Assembly (NCBI GenBank): GCA_963731745.1
Contig: CAVSWT010000024.1
Coordinates: forward strand, 248,001 to 312,000
Direction of reading: 5' to 3'
From: CAVSWT01 sp963731745
GTDB taxonomy: Bacteria; Bacteroidota; Ignavibacteria; Ignavibacteriales; Ignavibacteriaceae
Length of the DNA: 64,000 bases
Shown: positions 44,671 to 54,556 of the stretch, piece after piece
Position numbering within the stretch: position 1 is the first letter of the stretch
Layout of the letters: every line of letters starts with the position of its first letter
The notes under the pieces: generated by a model
What the model was told of the DNA's origin: nothing
Seen by the model: the letters and a program-made list of their open reading frames with translations, nothing else
Databases searched by the model: none
Program-made: the position numbers and the translations under genes

Positions 44671-46434
44671 ATGAAGCTTTTTTTTATACTTGTTTTATTT
44701 ACGGCATCTTCCACAATTATTGCTCAAAGTCCGCTTAATAAACTTACTGGTTCACTTAAAAATCAGATTGAAAATTCTGATGGCTCCGGCGAGTATTTAG
44801 TTTGGATTGAATTTTCTGATAAAGGCAATTCTCTGCAGAAGATTTTTAATTCTCCTGAAAAAATTGTCAGTAAAAAATCATTAGAAAGAAGACGCAAAGT
44901 TTTTTCCTCAACAAATCTAATAGATTATAGCGATTTACCAGTGAATCAAAATTACATAAAGGAAATTGAGAATTTAGGTTTTAAAGTTAAACAAAAATCC
45001 AAGTGGTTTAATAGTGTAAGCGGATACGCAAATCAACAAATGATTGATAATATTTCAGAGTTACAGTTTGTAAAAAAAGTAGATGTTGTTAAAAAATACA
45101 AGAAAAATAATAATGATTTAGAAAAACCAACTAAAATTATTAATCAAAATATTAACAAACAGATTAATAATTCTTCCACGGATTCACTAGATTATGGTTC
45201 TTCATACACTCAGCTAAACCTTATGAATGCGATAGCAGCGAATAAATTGGGTTATACAGGTCAGGGAGTTACAATTTGTATAATGGACGCGGGCTTTAAC
45301 CGATTATCTCATCAAGCATTTAAATCAATGAACATAATTGCAATGCACGATTTTGTTAACAATGATTCCAATGTTGGTGATGAAGGTGATATGGGTGAAG
45401 GCAGCCATGGTACAAATACCTTGTCAACAATCGGCGGATATTATCCGGGACATTTAATTGGGCCTGCTTTTTCGGCAAATTACATTTTGGCCAAAACAGA
45501 AAATACTGACAGTGAAACCCCGATTGAAGAAGATAATTGGATAGCCGCATTAGAATGGGCAGATAGTATTGGAGTTGATGAAACCACAACTTCATTAGGT
45601 TATAACGATTTTGATCCGCAAGGAACAGGCGGCCCGGATTTATCCTGGCAGGACATGAATGGAAATACTGCCAAAATTACAATTGCTGCAGATTTAGCTG
45701 TTAAAAAAGGTATCTTAGTTTTTAATTCTGCAGGTAATGAAGGCTTTAATCCTGATCATAATACTTTAATTGCTCCTGCTGATGGCGATAGTGTTATAAC
45801 CTGCGGAGCTGTCGGTCCCGATAGAATGCGTACATATTTTAGCAGTGTTGGCAACACTTCTGATGGAAGAATAAAACCAGATATCATGGCAATGGGCTCT
45901 CAAGTAGCCGCAGCATCAAGCACAAATGACAATGATTTAGTTTATGTTGCTGGAACATCTTTCAGTTGTCCTTTATCTGCCGGAGCTGGCGCTGTTATTT
46001 TATCAGCTAACAAAAATCTCGCACCAATGCAGATAAGAGAAGCGCTCCGAATGACGGCATCAAATAGTTCATCACCAAATAGAGAATACGGCTGGGGAAT
46101 AATAGATGTAATAAAAGCAATGGATTATTTGCAAATCCCAACCGGAAACGTAAAGCCAAGGCTTACACCGACGGATTTTAATTTATTTCAAAATTATCCT
46201 AATCCATTTAACCCAAATACTAAGATAAGATTTAATCTTGAAAAAGCATCTAATGTTGAACTTTCATTATTTAATGTTTTAGGCCAAAGGATAAAAATTT
46301 TATTAGCACAATCTTTAAATGAAGGTGAACATGAATATGAACTAAATGGGGAGTACCTCTCAAGTGGAATTTATTTTGTAAGACTGCAGTCAGGAGAACA
46401 TGTTAAGGAAATAAAAATAGACTTACTGAAATAA
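44671..46434 (+). CDS. T9SS-exported S8 (subtilisin-like) serine peptidase
   Basis: A 587-residue secreted protease. Signal peptide residues 1-19, an inhibitor-like propeptide to about 145, then the S8 domain with Asp206 (IMDAGFN), His246 (EGSHGTNT), oxyanion Asn353 (FNSAGNEGF) and Ser430 (VAGTSFSCPLSAG). The C-terminus is a T9SS type A sorting domain, NLFQNYPNPFNPNTKIRF through KEIKIDLLK. Expected outside the cell or anchored to the surface, degrading proteins. It starts 22 bp after metG; co-transcription is possible but no functional link is evident. All catalytic residues are present. Confidence 0.93.
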   Translation: MKLFFILVLFTASSTIIAQSPLNKLTGSLKNQIENSDGSGEYLVWIEFSDKGNSLQKIFNSPEKIVSKKSLERRRKVFSSTNLIDYSDLPVNQNYIKEIENLGFKVKQKSKWFNSVSGYANQQMIDNISELQFVKKVDVVKKYKKNNNDLEKPTKIINQNINKQINNSSTDSLDYGSSYTQLNLMNAIAANKLGYTGQGVTICIMDAGFNRLSHQAFKSMNIIAMHDFVNNDSNVGDEGDMGEGSHGTNTLSTIGGYYPGHLIGPAFSANYILAKTENTDSETPIEEDNWIAALEWADSIGVDETTTSLGYNDFDPQGTGGPDLSWQDMNGNTAKITIAADLAVKKGILVFNSAGNEGFNPDHNTLIAPADGDSVITCGAVGPDRMRTYFSSVGNTSDGRIKPDIMAMGSQVAAASSTNDNDLVYVAGTSFSCPLSAGAGAVILSANKNLAPMQIREALRMTASNSSSPNREYGWGIIDVIKAMDYLQIPTGNVKPRLTPTDFNLFQNYPNPFNPNTKIRFNLEKASNVELSLFNVLGQRIKILLAQSLNEGEHEYELNGEYLSSGIYFVRLQSGEHVKEIKIDLLK

Positions 46435-46602
46435 ATTTTATCATCAAATTTTCGTAACTTTGTTTCTTAAAAATCGTTTTATTGCTCAATGGGCATTATA
46501 TTATTCGCCATCATATTCAAATTACCTTGATTTTCAAACGTTCAATAACTAAAATAATCGATTAAATTTGCTGAAATTATAACAATTATGGAGCCTTATT
46601 CT

Positions 46603-48579
46603 ATGTACAAAAAACTCATATTACTTTCCTCTTTCGTCGTGGCTTTTTTACTCATTTCCTGCTCGCCTAAACATTCTGAAATAATACTTTCAAAATATGA
46701 TGACAATGCAGTTACAATGGGTGAATTCGAAAAACAATATGAAAAGAATGCAGGCAGTTTAGAAGCTGCAAAAAAAGACAGTTTATCAAAATATAAAAAT
46801 TTTCTTGAACTTTATACCAACTTCAAAATGAAGCTGAGAGATGCAGTTGTAAGAGGTTATGGTAATGATCCGGAATTAAATAAAGAATTATTGGATTACA
46901 AGAAAAAAGTTGGCGTTACGTTTTTACTCGAGAAAAAAATTGTTGATCCAGGTATAAGAGATCTTTATAATAAAAGAAAATGGGAATTGAGAGTAAGCCA
47001 TATAATGATTGTTCCAGATTCATCCGGCGAAGAAGCTGCTAAAAAATTAGCGCAATCTGTTTTAGACAGCATTAAAGCCGGAGCAGATTTTAGTGAAATG
47101 GCGGCCAGATATTCAAAGGACAGATACTCTTCAAAGGTTGGGGGAGATATTTATTATTTCACTGCCGGACAATTACCGGAAGAATTTGAAAGTGCAGCTT
47201 ATTCACTTCAGCCTGGAGAAATGTATCCTGATCTGGTGAGATCAAAATATGGTTATCATATTCTTAAGCTTACTGACAAAAGGGAAAGAGTTCCTCAAGT
47301 AAGAGCAAGTCACATTTTAATCGGATTCAAAGACGCTAATGGAAAAATTGATTCTGTAGCTGCTCGTGCAAAAATAGATTCTATTTTAGTTAAAGCTAGA
47401 AGCGATTCGGATTTCGCTAAGCTGGCAGAAGAATATTCACAGGATCCAGGCTCAGCAAAAAAAGGCGGCGATTTAGGAGTTTTTCAAAGAAGACAAATGG
47501 TTAAAGAATTTGATGAGGCTGTTTTCGATCTAAAAAAGGTTGGTGATATTTCAAATGTGATTAAAACTCAATTTGGTTATCACATTATAAAACTCACTGA
47601 AAAAGCTCCTCTTCCATCATTCGAAGAAGAAAAAGAAGAGTTAACTAATTTATTTAAAAAGACTCGTTATCAGGCTGCTTATGATGCTATGCTTGATAGT
47701 CTTAGAAGTAAATATAATTATAAACTTAACCAGCAGACTTTTGATACAGTTCTAAAGGGAAGTGATACCTTGAAGATAGGAAAAGTTCCTTCCAATTTTG
47801 ATGATATTAAAAATCTAACATTATTTAGTTTTGCGGATACCGGCACTTCTGTTGGCGATTTCTTTTCAATATTAAATGAATCTTCTGATTTCCAAAATAA
47901 ATTTTTGAAAAAAGACGTCTTTCAAAATGCTGTGAATAAAATAAGCGGTGATCTTTTATTAGATCATGAAGCTTTAAATCTTGAAAAAACAGATTCTACA
48001 TTCGCAGATTTAATGAATGACTATAGAAACGGAATTTATATTTTCAAACTTCAGGAAGATGAGGTTTGGAATAAAATTAATGTAGATAGCGCTAAACTGT
48101 ATAACTATTATCTGGATACTAAAGATAAATATATGTGGCCTGATAGAGTTGAGTACAAAGAAATATTTAGCAGAAATGATTCTTTGATAAATCATTATTA
48201 TACATTGCTAAAAAATGGCGAAGAATTTGACAGCCTTGCTATGAAATATACTGAGCGTCCTGGCTTCAAAGAAAAAGCCGGCCACTATGATTTGCAGGAT
48301 GTAAAACAATCGCAGTTAGCCACAGAGGCAAATAAACTGCAAAATGCAGGCGATTTTTCAGAGCCTATTAAAAACGCCGGCGGTTATTCAATAGTAATGC
48401 TGGTAAAAAAAGATCCTTCTCATCCTAAAACTTTTGAAGAAGCAAAACCAGAAGTATCCGGAGCTTTTCAGGAAGCTGAAAGTAAAAGGCTGGAGAATAA
48501 TTATATTGAAAGCTTAAAGAAATTATATGAACCTGTTTATTATTATGATGAGCTTCCTAAAGCATTTACAGATCAGTAA
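46603..48579 (+). CDS. parvulin-type peptidyl-prolyl isomerase, lipoprotein, multiple domains
   Basis: A 658-residue envelope protein with a lipobox (LLISCSPK). An N-terminal SurA-like chaperone region is followed by two classical parvulin domains: RVSHIMIVPDSSGEEAA through YGYHILKLTDKRE, and RASHILIGFKD through FGYHIIKLTEK. A third, degenerate domain lies near residues 505-610 (VEYKEIFSRND). The family folds outer-membrane proteins in the periplasm. An ATG 15 nt upstream exists, but ATG 46603 has GGAG 9 nt before it. It is first of three consecutive folding-type genes; its end overlaps the next gene's probable start by 53 bp. Confidence 0.88.
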   Translation: MYKKLILLSSFVVAFLLISCSPKHSEIILSKYDDNAVTMGEFEKQYEKNAGSLEAAKKDSLSKYKNFLELYTNFKMKLRDAVVRGYGNDPELNKELLDYKKKVGVTFLLEKKIVDPGIRDLYNKRKWELRVSHIMIVPDSSGEEAAKKLAQSVLDSIKAGADFSEMAARYSKDRYSSKVGGDIYYFTAGQLPEEFESAAYSLQPGEMYPDLVRSKYGYHILKLTDKRERVPQVRASHILIGFKDANGKIDSVAARAKIDSILVKARSDSDFAKLAEEYSQDPGSAKKGGDLGVFQRRQMVKEFDEAVFDLKKVGDISNVIKTQFGYHIIKLTEKAPLPSFEEEKEELTNLFKKTRYQAAYDAMLDSLRSKYNYKLNQQTFDTVLKGSDTLKIGKVPSNFDDIKNLTLFSFADTGTSVGDFFSILNESSDFQNKFLKKDVFQNAVNKISGDLLLDHEALNLEKTDSTFADLMNDYRNGIYIFKLQEDEVWNKINVDSAKLYNYYLDTKDKYMWPDRVEYKEIFSRNDSLINHYYTLLKNGEEFDSLAMKYTERPGFKEKAGHYDLQDVKQSQLATEANKLQNAGDFSEPIKNAGGYSIVMLVKKDPSHPKTFEEAKPEVSGAFQEAESKRLENNYIESLKKLYEPVYYYDELPKAFTDQ

Positions 48580-49375
48580 TCTTTTAATAATTTTTCTTAC
48601 CGCAGCTTTATTTTTCGGCTGCGGTAAAGAAAAGAAAAAGATTGATTACGTCGCCCGGGTTAATGATTCATTTTTAACAAAAGATGAATACCATAAATTA
48701 TTGGCTGAGTCCAGTAATAAAAATTTTTATAAAGCCGAGGTAATTAGAAATTGGATCAATAGAGAATTGTTATATCAGGAAGCTAAAAGTGAAGGTATTG
48801 AAAAAAGCGACGAGTTTAAAAAGACCATTGAAGAATCAAGAAAAGATTTAGCAATTGCTAAATTGTTGGAAAACCATTACAATGACAATGGTTCTTCGTT
48901 GGATCAAAAGGATATCGAAAAATATTTTGAAGTACATAAAAATGAATTTAAAACCAATGATAAATATTATCTTATTAATTTTATCAGCTTTACGAATGAA
49001 GACAACGCAGTTCATTTTAGAACTACAGTGTTGGAAAGTAATTGGAGCAAAGCTTTAATTGCGTTTAAAACTGACCCTTCCATTTATAATGAAAAATCAG
49101 ATTGGTTTTTATCAGAGCATGAAATTGAACCAATTACTTTATTAAGATTGATTCAGGAACTTAACCAGGATGAAATCAGCATCGTTTTATCCGACGATCA
49201 AAATAAATATTTAGTTGTTCAGCTTTTACAGAAATTTGATAAAGGAATAGTTCCTCCGCTCAATTTAATTAGTAAGAGTGTTGAGAAAAGATTTTTAGCA
49301 GAAGAGAAACAAGACATCATTAAAAATTATATTAAAGATCTTTACTCTAAAAATGAAATAGACGTTAAAAATTAG
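48527..49375 (+). CDS. SurA-N-like lipoprotein (PPIase-related)
   Basis: A 282-residue protein with a lipobox-like LFFGCGKEKK and a SurA/PrsA-like N-terminal chaperone region (RVNDSFLTKDEYHKLLAE, VIRNWINRELLYQEAKSEGI). The part after residue 140 is a divergent parvulin-like domain without the usual H-G-Y-H signature, so isomerase activity is doubtful and a chaperone role is more likely. The start is uncertain: ATGs at 48527, 48545 and 48548 all lie inside the end of the preceding gene and none has a clear ribosome site. Together with its neighbours it forms an outer-membrane-protein folding cluster. Confidence 0.8.
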   Translation: MNLFIIMMSFLKHLQISNLLIIFLTAALFFGCGKEKKKIDYVARVNDSFLTKDEYHKLLAESSNKNFYKAEVIRNWINRELLYQEAKSEGIEKSDEFKKTIEESRKDLAIAKLLENHYNDNGSSLDQKDIEKYFEVHKNEFKTNDKYYLINFISFTNEDNAVHFRTTVLESNWSKALIAFKTDPSIYNEKSDWFLSEHEIEPITLLRLIQELNQDEISIVLSDDQNKYLVVQLLQKFDKGIVPPLNLISKSVEKRFLAEEKQDIIKNYIKDLYSKNEIDVKN

Positions 49376-49382
49376 GAGATCA

Positions 49383-50663
49383 ATGAAAACTAAACTTATT
49401 CTGGTTGTTTTATTCTTTGCAGCTTTTAAAATTGCTAATGCGCAGGAAGTCTTAGATAAAATAGCCGCTGTTGTTGATGACGAAATTATAATGCAGAGTG
49501 AATTGAATTTTCAAATAAACTTGATTGCAGCACAGAGAAAAATTGATCCGAATACTGCCGGATTAAAAAAGCAAGTGCTTACAGCAATGATAGAAGATAA
49601 ACTTGTTTATGCGCAAGCGATACTTGATTCGATAAATGTAACTGAAGATGAAATCAAGAGCAGGATAGATTATCAGATTAATCTTTTCATCCAGCAATAT
49701 GGAAGCAGAGAAAAGGTCGAAGATGTATATGGTATGAGCATAGAAAAAATGAAAAGAGAACTTCATGATGATGTTAAAAAGAATATTATGTCACAGCGCC
49801 TTCAAGAAAAGAAATTTGGTAGTGTAGAAGCAACTCGTCGCGAAGTAGAAGATTTTTATAATAAATATAAAGACAGTCTTGGTGTTATTCCTGAAAAAGT
49901 TCAAATTGCACACATTTTCAGGAATCCAAAAGCGACTAATTTGATGAAACAGAAGTACAAAGAAAAAGCACAAGCTATTTTAGATTCAATAAAAGCAGGA
50001 GCTGATTTTGCTGAATTAGCAAAAAAATATTCTGAAGATCCGGGCAGCGCTTCACAGGGAGGTGATCTTGGTTTTGTTAAACGCGGAATCTTTTATCCTG
50101 AATTTGAATCGGCAGCGTTTGCTTTACAGCCTGGCGAAATTTCAGATGTAATAGAATCTCCTGTAGGCTTTCATATTATTCAGATGATCGAAAAAAGAGG
50201 CGAGTCTATTCATACTAGACATATACTTATTAAGATAAAAAATGATGAACAGGCAGATTTAAAAACAATTGAATTCCTAACTGAAGTTAGAGATAGTATT
50301 ATAAAGGGCAATGGGACATTTGCAGAATTTGCAAAAAAATACAGCGAAGATAAAGATACTCAGCCTTTTGGCGGTGAACTGGGAACCTTCTATTTAAATC
50401 AGCTTGATAAAAATATGCTGGATGTAGTTTCTTCACTTAAAGAAGGAGAGATTAGTTTTCCAAAAAGAATTGATTTTGGAAAGAGCGGAAGCTATGGTTA
50501 CCATATAGTTGATTTGGAAAAAAGGACTCCTCAACATATTGTTGATCTTAAAAAAGACTATACTGAATTAAAAAAATTAGCTGATGAATATAAGAAGCAG
50601 GAATTATACAAAGATTGGATTAACGAGCTGAAAAAGAAAATTTATTGGCAAGTTAGGGTTTAA
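49383..50663 (+). CDS. SurA-type periplasmic chaperone/peptidyl-prolyl isomerase
   Basis: A 426-residue SurA-like protein with a signal peptide (LILVVLFFAAFKIANAQE, start of mature DKIAAVVDDEIIMQSEL). After the SurA N-terminal helical chaperone domain come two parvulin domains: IAHIFRNPKAT through VGFHIIQMIEKRGE, and TRHILIKIKND through YGYHIVDLEKR. It helps outer-membrane proteins fold. GGAG lies 5-6 nt before the ATG and 8 bp follows the previous stop, so the three folding genes are one operon. The conserved order of signal, chaperone and two isomerase domains fits SurA; I do not give the symbol because several SurA-like proteins occur here. Confidence 0.88.
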   Translation: MKTKLILVVLFFAAFKIANAQEVLDKIAAVVDDEIIMQSELNFQINLIAAQRKIDPNTAGLKKQVLTAMIEDKLVYAQAILDSINVTEDEIKSRIDYQINLFIQQYGSREKVEDVYGMSIEKMKRELHDDVKKNIMSQRLQEKKFGSVEATRREVEDFYNKYKDSLGVIPEKVQIAHIFRNPKATNLMKQKYKEKAQAILDSIKAGADFAELAKKYSEDPGSASQGGDLGFVKRGIFYPEFESAAFALQPGEISDVIESPVGFHIIQMIEKRGESIHTRHILIKIKNDEQADLKTIEFLTEVRDSIIKGNGTFAEFAKKYSEDKDTQPFGGELGTFYLNQLDKNMLDVVSSLKEGEISFPKRIDFGKSGSYGYHIVDLEKRTPQHIVDLKKDYTELKKLADEYKKQELYKDWINELKKKIYWQVRV

Positions 50664-50716
50664 ATTTCTTCATCACTAAATAAATATTTCAAACGAATAA
50701 TTAACCGGGTTGAATA

Positions 50717-51715
50717 TTGAAAAATACCGAAGTGCTTGATCAAGACATTCAGTTAGTTGAAAAACTGAATGAAAAAGTTAAAGAAATAAAAACTGAAATT
50801 TCAAAGGTGATTGTTGGCCAAAATGAAATTATAGATCAGTTGTTGATTTCACTTTTAGCTAAAGGTCACTGTCTTTTAGTTGGGGTTCCAGGTTTGGCAA
50901 AAACTTTACTTATCAAAACATTAGCCGAAGTGATGGACCTTAAGTTTAATCGAATTCAATTTACTCCGGATTTAATGCCCAGTGATATTACCGGTACTGA
51001 AATACTGGAAGAAGACCAGCTTTCAAAAAAAAGAGATTTTAAATTTATTCCCGGTCCTGTTTTCGCAAACGTTATTCTTGCTGATGAAATTAATCGGACG
51101 CCGCCTAAAACACAGGCTGCTTTGCTGGAAGCTATGCAGGAACATAAAGTTACTGCGGCAGGATTTACATATACTTTGGATGAACCATTTTTTGTTTTAG
51201 CTACACAAAATCCAATAGAGCAGGAAGGAACTTATCCTTTACCTGAAGCTCAGCTTGATAGATTTATGTTCAATCTTTGGCTTGAATATCCTTCATTTGA
51301 AGAAGAGGTAAAAATTGTACAATCAACTACAAGCGGTTATATCCCAAAACTTAATAAAATAGTTTCCGCAGATGAAATTATTAATTTTCAAAATTTAATT
51401 AGAAAAGTTCCTGTGGCTGATAATGTTATTGAATTTGCTGTAAAAGCTGTTAACAAAACACGTCCCCAAAATGATAAAAACTCTAAGGTGGTAAATCAAA
51501 TGATTAGTTGGGGAGCTGGTCCGCGAGCATCTCAATATCTGATTTTAGCAGCGAAAACCCGTTCTGTAATGGCAGGAAGATTTACACCGAATATAGATGA
51601 TGTAAAAGTAAATTTGATTCCGGTTTTGCGTCATAGAATAATCACTAATTTTAATGCTGAAGCAGAGGGAGTAACTTCTGTTGACGTTATTAATCAAATG
51701 ATGAATGATTTGTAG
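50717..51715 (+). CDS. MoxR-family AAA+ ATPase
   Basis: A 332-residue AAA_3 ATPase with Walker A in LLVGVPGLAKTLLI, Walker B in VILADEINRTPPKTQ, sensor-1 in VLATQNPIEQEGTYPLPEAQLDRFM and C-terminal helical lid. MoxR ATPases act as chaperones that insert metals or activate partner enzymes, usually together with DUF58 and VWA-domain proteins. None of these partners follows here: a 214-bp gap and an opposite-strand gene come next. It starts with TTG, 53 bp after the SurA-like gene, and may belong to the folding operon. The AAA core is complete. Confidence 0.92.
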   Translation: MKNTEVLDQDIQLVEKLNEKVKEIKTEISKVIVGQNEIIDQLLISLLAKGHCLLVGVPGLAKTLLIKTLAEVMDLKFNRIQFTPDLMPSDITGTEILEEDQLSKKRDFKFIPGPVFANVILADEINRTPPKTQAALLEAMQEHKVTAAGFTYTLDEPFFVLATQNPIEQEGTYPLPEAQLDRFMFNLWLEYPSFEEEVKIVQSTTSGYIPKLNKIVSADEIINFQNLIRKVPVADNVIEFAVKAVNKTRPQNDKNSKVVNQMISWGAGPRASQYLILAAKTRSVMAGRFTPNIDDVKVNLIPVLRHRIITNFNAEAEGVTSVDVINQMMNDL

Positions 51716-51929
51716 TTTTTATTTTACTATTTGTAATCGATCAATTATTTATTCAATCCTCTCTACTAATTTCTAAAAAATTAATCCTTATAATATTTAA
51801 GTGAATTAAAATTGTTTCTTAATAATTTCATCCCACAAAATAAAACAGTTTATATTTCTTTAATTAAAAGAATCTTTTAAGCTTGAACAAAATGTAATAA
51901 TTTAAAATGCTGTTGGTAAGAATGAAAGA

Positions 51930-52979
51930 TTAAATTCTGGCAATTTTATAATTTTTTAGAGCAAAATATATTTCTTTAGAGGCCGTTTTAACAACTGTGG
52001 CAGCAGGAATCGCAAGCAGCATTCCAAGAATTCCAAATAGTTGACTGCCGGCAATGATTAAAAGAATTATGACAACCGGATGCATATCCACACTTTTCGC
52101 AAACACATAAGGCTGAACGACTCCGTTATCAACTGCATAAACCGACAAAATAAGCAAAATAATAAAAGGAACATGAGATAAATCACCAAACTGAATAATG
52201 GAAAATATAATCGCCGGAATCCCGCCAATTAAAGGACCAAGATACGGGACTAAATGTCCGAGCCCGGCAATTACACCCAATGGAAGTGCATTTTCAATTC
52301 CTATAAAATAGAAACCCAGTCCGCAAAAAATTCCAACAAAGGCAGCATCAAAAATCCATCCTCTAACAAACCTTGCAAGTTGAACCGTTATTCTTTTTAG
52401 TATCCAATACGACATTTCAAAATAATTATTGGGTACGATATTAATTAATGATTTAAATATTTTATGGCTGTCTTTCAACAAAAAGAAAGTAATAAAAGGT
52501 ACGATGATTACAATCGCTACAATTGAAACTATGCTGGATAATAATTCGCTTATTTGATCGAAAGAACTTTCAATTTGTCTAGTTACAAATTGTTCAAACT
52601 TTTTTGACAATTCACCTGCGGTATATGCGGGTATATATTTATGTATCTCCTTATCTATATCACCTATCTGTTCTTGAGGCGAATACTCTTTTATAGTAGA
52701 ACCCAGTTGATTCATTTGATAAGCAAATCGAGGAATGATAAAAGATAAAAGTAGATATAAAAGAAATCCAAATCCTATTAGCGTTGTTAGAGTGCCTGTC
52801 AGCCTGTCGAATCCTTCTCGTTCCAGTAATTTTACAAACGGATCAAATATGAATGCCAGAAGAATGGATATAACCAGCATTACAATTAAATCGGATAATA
52901 GGTAAATCAAAAGAAGTATAAATGCGATTCCTATAAACCATAAAAGGAATTTAAATATTTTCTTTTGTGTTATTTCCAT
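51930..52979 (-). CDS. AI-2E family transporter (PerM/YdiK type)
   Basis: A 349-residue membrane protein with about seven or eight helices: an N-terminal pair (residues 9-43), one at 60-85, a central soluble loop rich in Glu/Ser, then helices ending LLAIPAATVVKTA. The family signature G.LGHLVPYLGPLIGGIPA is present at about residue 240. Family members have been proposed as exporters of autoinducer-2 or as sodium/proton antiporters; substrate is not resolvable here. It lies 89 bp after the NifU-like gene on the same strand and could be the last gene of a ppk1-mrp-nifU series. Confidence 0.85.
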   Translation of the reverse strand: MEITQKKIFKFLLWFIGIAFILLLIYLLSDLIVMLVISILLAFIFDPFVKLLEREGFDRLTGTLTTLIGFGFLLYLLLSFIIPRFAYQMNQLGSTIKEYSPQEQIGDIDKEIHKYIPAYTAGELSKKFEQFVTRQIESSFDQISELLSSIVSIVAIVIIVPFITFFLLKDSHKIFKSLINIVPNNYFEMSYWILKRITVQLARFVRGWIFDAAFVGIFCGLGFYFIGIENALPLGVIAGLGHLVPYLGPLIGGIPAIIFSIIQFGDLSHVPFIILLILSVYAVDNGVVQPYVFAKSVDMHPVVIILLIIAGSQLFGILGMLLAIPAATVVKTASKEIYFALKNYKIARI

Positions 52980-53068
52980 GCGTGGATTGTGCGAAATTAA
53001 ATTTTATGTGAAAAATTTACTAATTAGAATTTTATAAATCAGATTGAAAAAAATATAAGAAATTAAAT

Positions 53069-53302
53069 TTAAATCCCAACTGCTTCAACACGTCGTATTC
53101 CAGGGACTTCTTTCTGTAAGGATCGTTCAACTCCCGCCCGTAATGTCATTTGAGACATCGGACATACTAAGCACGCACCGGAAAATTTCACTTTAACTAT
53201 TCCATCTTCCGTTATATCTATTAACTCCACATCACCGCTGTCAGCCTGTAAGAAAGGCCTCACAGCGTCTAAAGCTTTTAAAACTTCTTCTCTCATATTC
53301 AA
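53069..53302 (-). CDS. NifU-like Fe-S scaffold domain protein
   Basis: A 77-residue NifU C-terminal-type (Nfu) protein. The iron-sulfur-binding pair is CLVCPMS in the context VKFSGACLVCPMSQMTLRAG, preceded by ALDAVRPFLQADSGDVELID. It holds a transient 4Fe-4S cluster for delivery to target enzymes. It lies 78 bp after an Mrp-like ATPase gene on the same strand, a common pairing in Fe-S maturation. No large N-terminal NifU domain is present, so it is the stand-alone Nfu form. Confidence 0.9.
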   Translation of the reverse strand: MNMREEVLKALDAVRPFLQADSGDVELIDITEDGIVKVKFSGACLVCPMSQMTLRAGVERSLQKEVPGIRRVEAVGI

Positions 53303-53380
53303 ATTAATTCTTAGTCGAACTCAAATTAAAAAATTCTAATAATCTTAAAATTCATAACACGATCAATTGACGGATAAAGC

Positions 53381-54484
53381 TTACTCATCATCTTCAAGAA
53401 GAATTTCAACTTTTGATTTATCTGTTAAATTATTCAGATTCACTTGCTCAGCCAAATTTCTTGATATTCTGGTTATCGTTTTCGCTTCGTCTGAATCAGG
53501 TATATCATAAACAATAGGAATACCATTGTCGCCACCTTTTCTTATACGCGGGTCAATAGGAATTCCACCGATGAAAGGCGCGTTTAATTCTTTAGATATT
53601 TTTTCTCCGCCGCCGGAACCAAAAATATCATATTTTTTACCTGTATCCGGCGCTATAAAATAACTCATGTTTTCTACTATGCCCAGAATCGGAACGTTAA
53701 CGCGAGTAAACATTTTGAGAGCTTTACGAGCATCAATTAATGAAACTTCTTGAGGAGTTGTAACAATAACCGCTCCGGTAAGCGGGATAGTTTGAACTAA
53801 AGTTAATTGGATATCCCCTGTACCCGGAGGCATATCGAAGATTAAATAATCAAGTTCTCCCCAGTCCACATCTGTCATAAATTGCTTAACTGCACCGCTT
53901 GCCATTGGGCCTCTCCAGATTACAGGAGTCTTCTCGTCAACTAAAAAGCCGATTGATATTAATTTGACTCCAAAATTTTCAAGAGGAATCATTTTATTGG
54001 TTTGTGTATTTTGATAAACCTGAGGCTTGTCTTTAATGCCAAGCATCAACGGAATACTTGGGCCATAAATATCAGCATCAATCAATCCTACCTGGTAACC
54101 ATCTTTTGCTAAGGCAACTGCCAAGTTAACTGCCACAGTGCTTTTACCCACGCCGCCTTTCCCACTTGCTACGGCAATTGTATTTTTAACTCCTGGTAAG
54201 ATTGAATCTTTTTTTTGATCGTGGTGAGCAGCAACTTTAGCCTGGATGTTGATTGTTACTTCATCAAGTTCAGGAAAATCATTTTTAATTGCTTTAATAA
54301 ATTTTGATTTCAATTCGTCTGTAACATTCGATTGAGAAATCGGTAAAGCAAAATCGACTGTTAAAATATCATCTTTTGTTTCAATATTTTTTATTGAATT
54401 AAGAGTTAACAATTCTTTTCCAAAGTTCTTGTCTTCAACTTTTTTTAATGAATTTAAAATTCCACTTTTTGTTATGTTACTCAT
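53381..54484 (-). CDS. Mrp/NBP35-family Fe-S carrier ATPase
   Basis: A 367-residue P-loop ATPase (ApbC/Mrp type). An N-terminal DUF59/MIP18-like domain (residues 1-90) is followed by the deviant Walker A in ASGKGGVGKSTVAVN, then DADIYGPSIPLMLG and DMPPGTGDIQLT. In many Mrp proteins a CxxC after the ENMSYF segment binds the bridging 4Fe-4S cluster; here that place reads FIAPDTGKKYD and has no cysteine. Several Bacteroidota Mrp proteins also lack it. So cluster binding must be by other residues or partners. It is followed by the Nfu gene and preceded, with a 72-bp gap, by ppk1. Confidence 0.92.
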   Translation of the reverse strand: MSNITKSGILNSLKKVEDKNFGKELLTLNSIKNIETKDDILTVDFALPISQSNVTDELKSKFIKAIKNDFPELDEVTINIQAKVAAHHDQKKDSILPGVKNTIAVASGKGGVGKSTVAVNLAVALAKDGYQVGLIDADIYGPSIPLMLGIKDKPQVYQNTQTNKMIPLENFGVKLISIGFLVDEKTPVIWRGPMASGAVKQFMTDVDWGELDYLIFDMPPGTGDIQLTLVQTIPLTGAVIVTTPQEVSLIDARKALKMFTRVNVPILGIVENMSYFIAPDTGKKYDIFGSGGGEKISKELNAPFIGGIPIDPRIRKGGDNGIPIVYDIPDSDEAKTITRISRNLAEQVNLNNLTDKSKVEILLEDDE

Positions 54485-54556
54485 TTTTTATCCTTTTACT
54501 TTTCAAAAAAATCGCATGTATGTTATCTTTTACTTTGTATTTAATAATTCAATATA

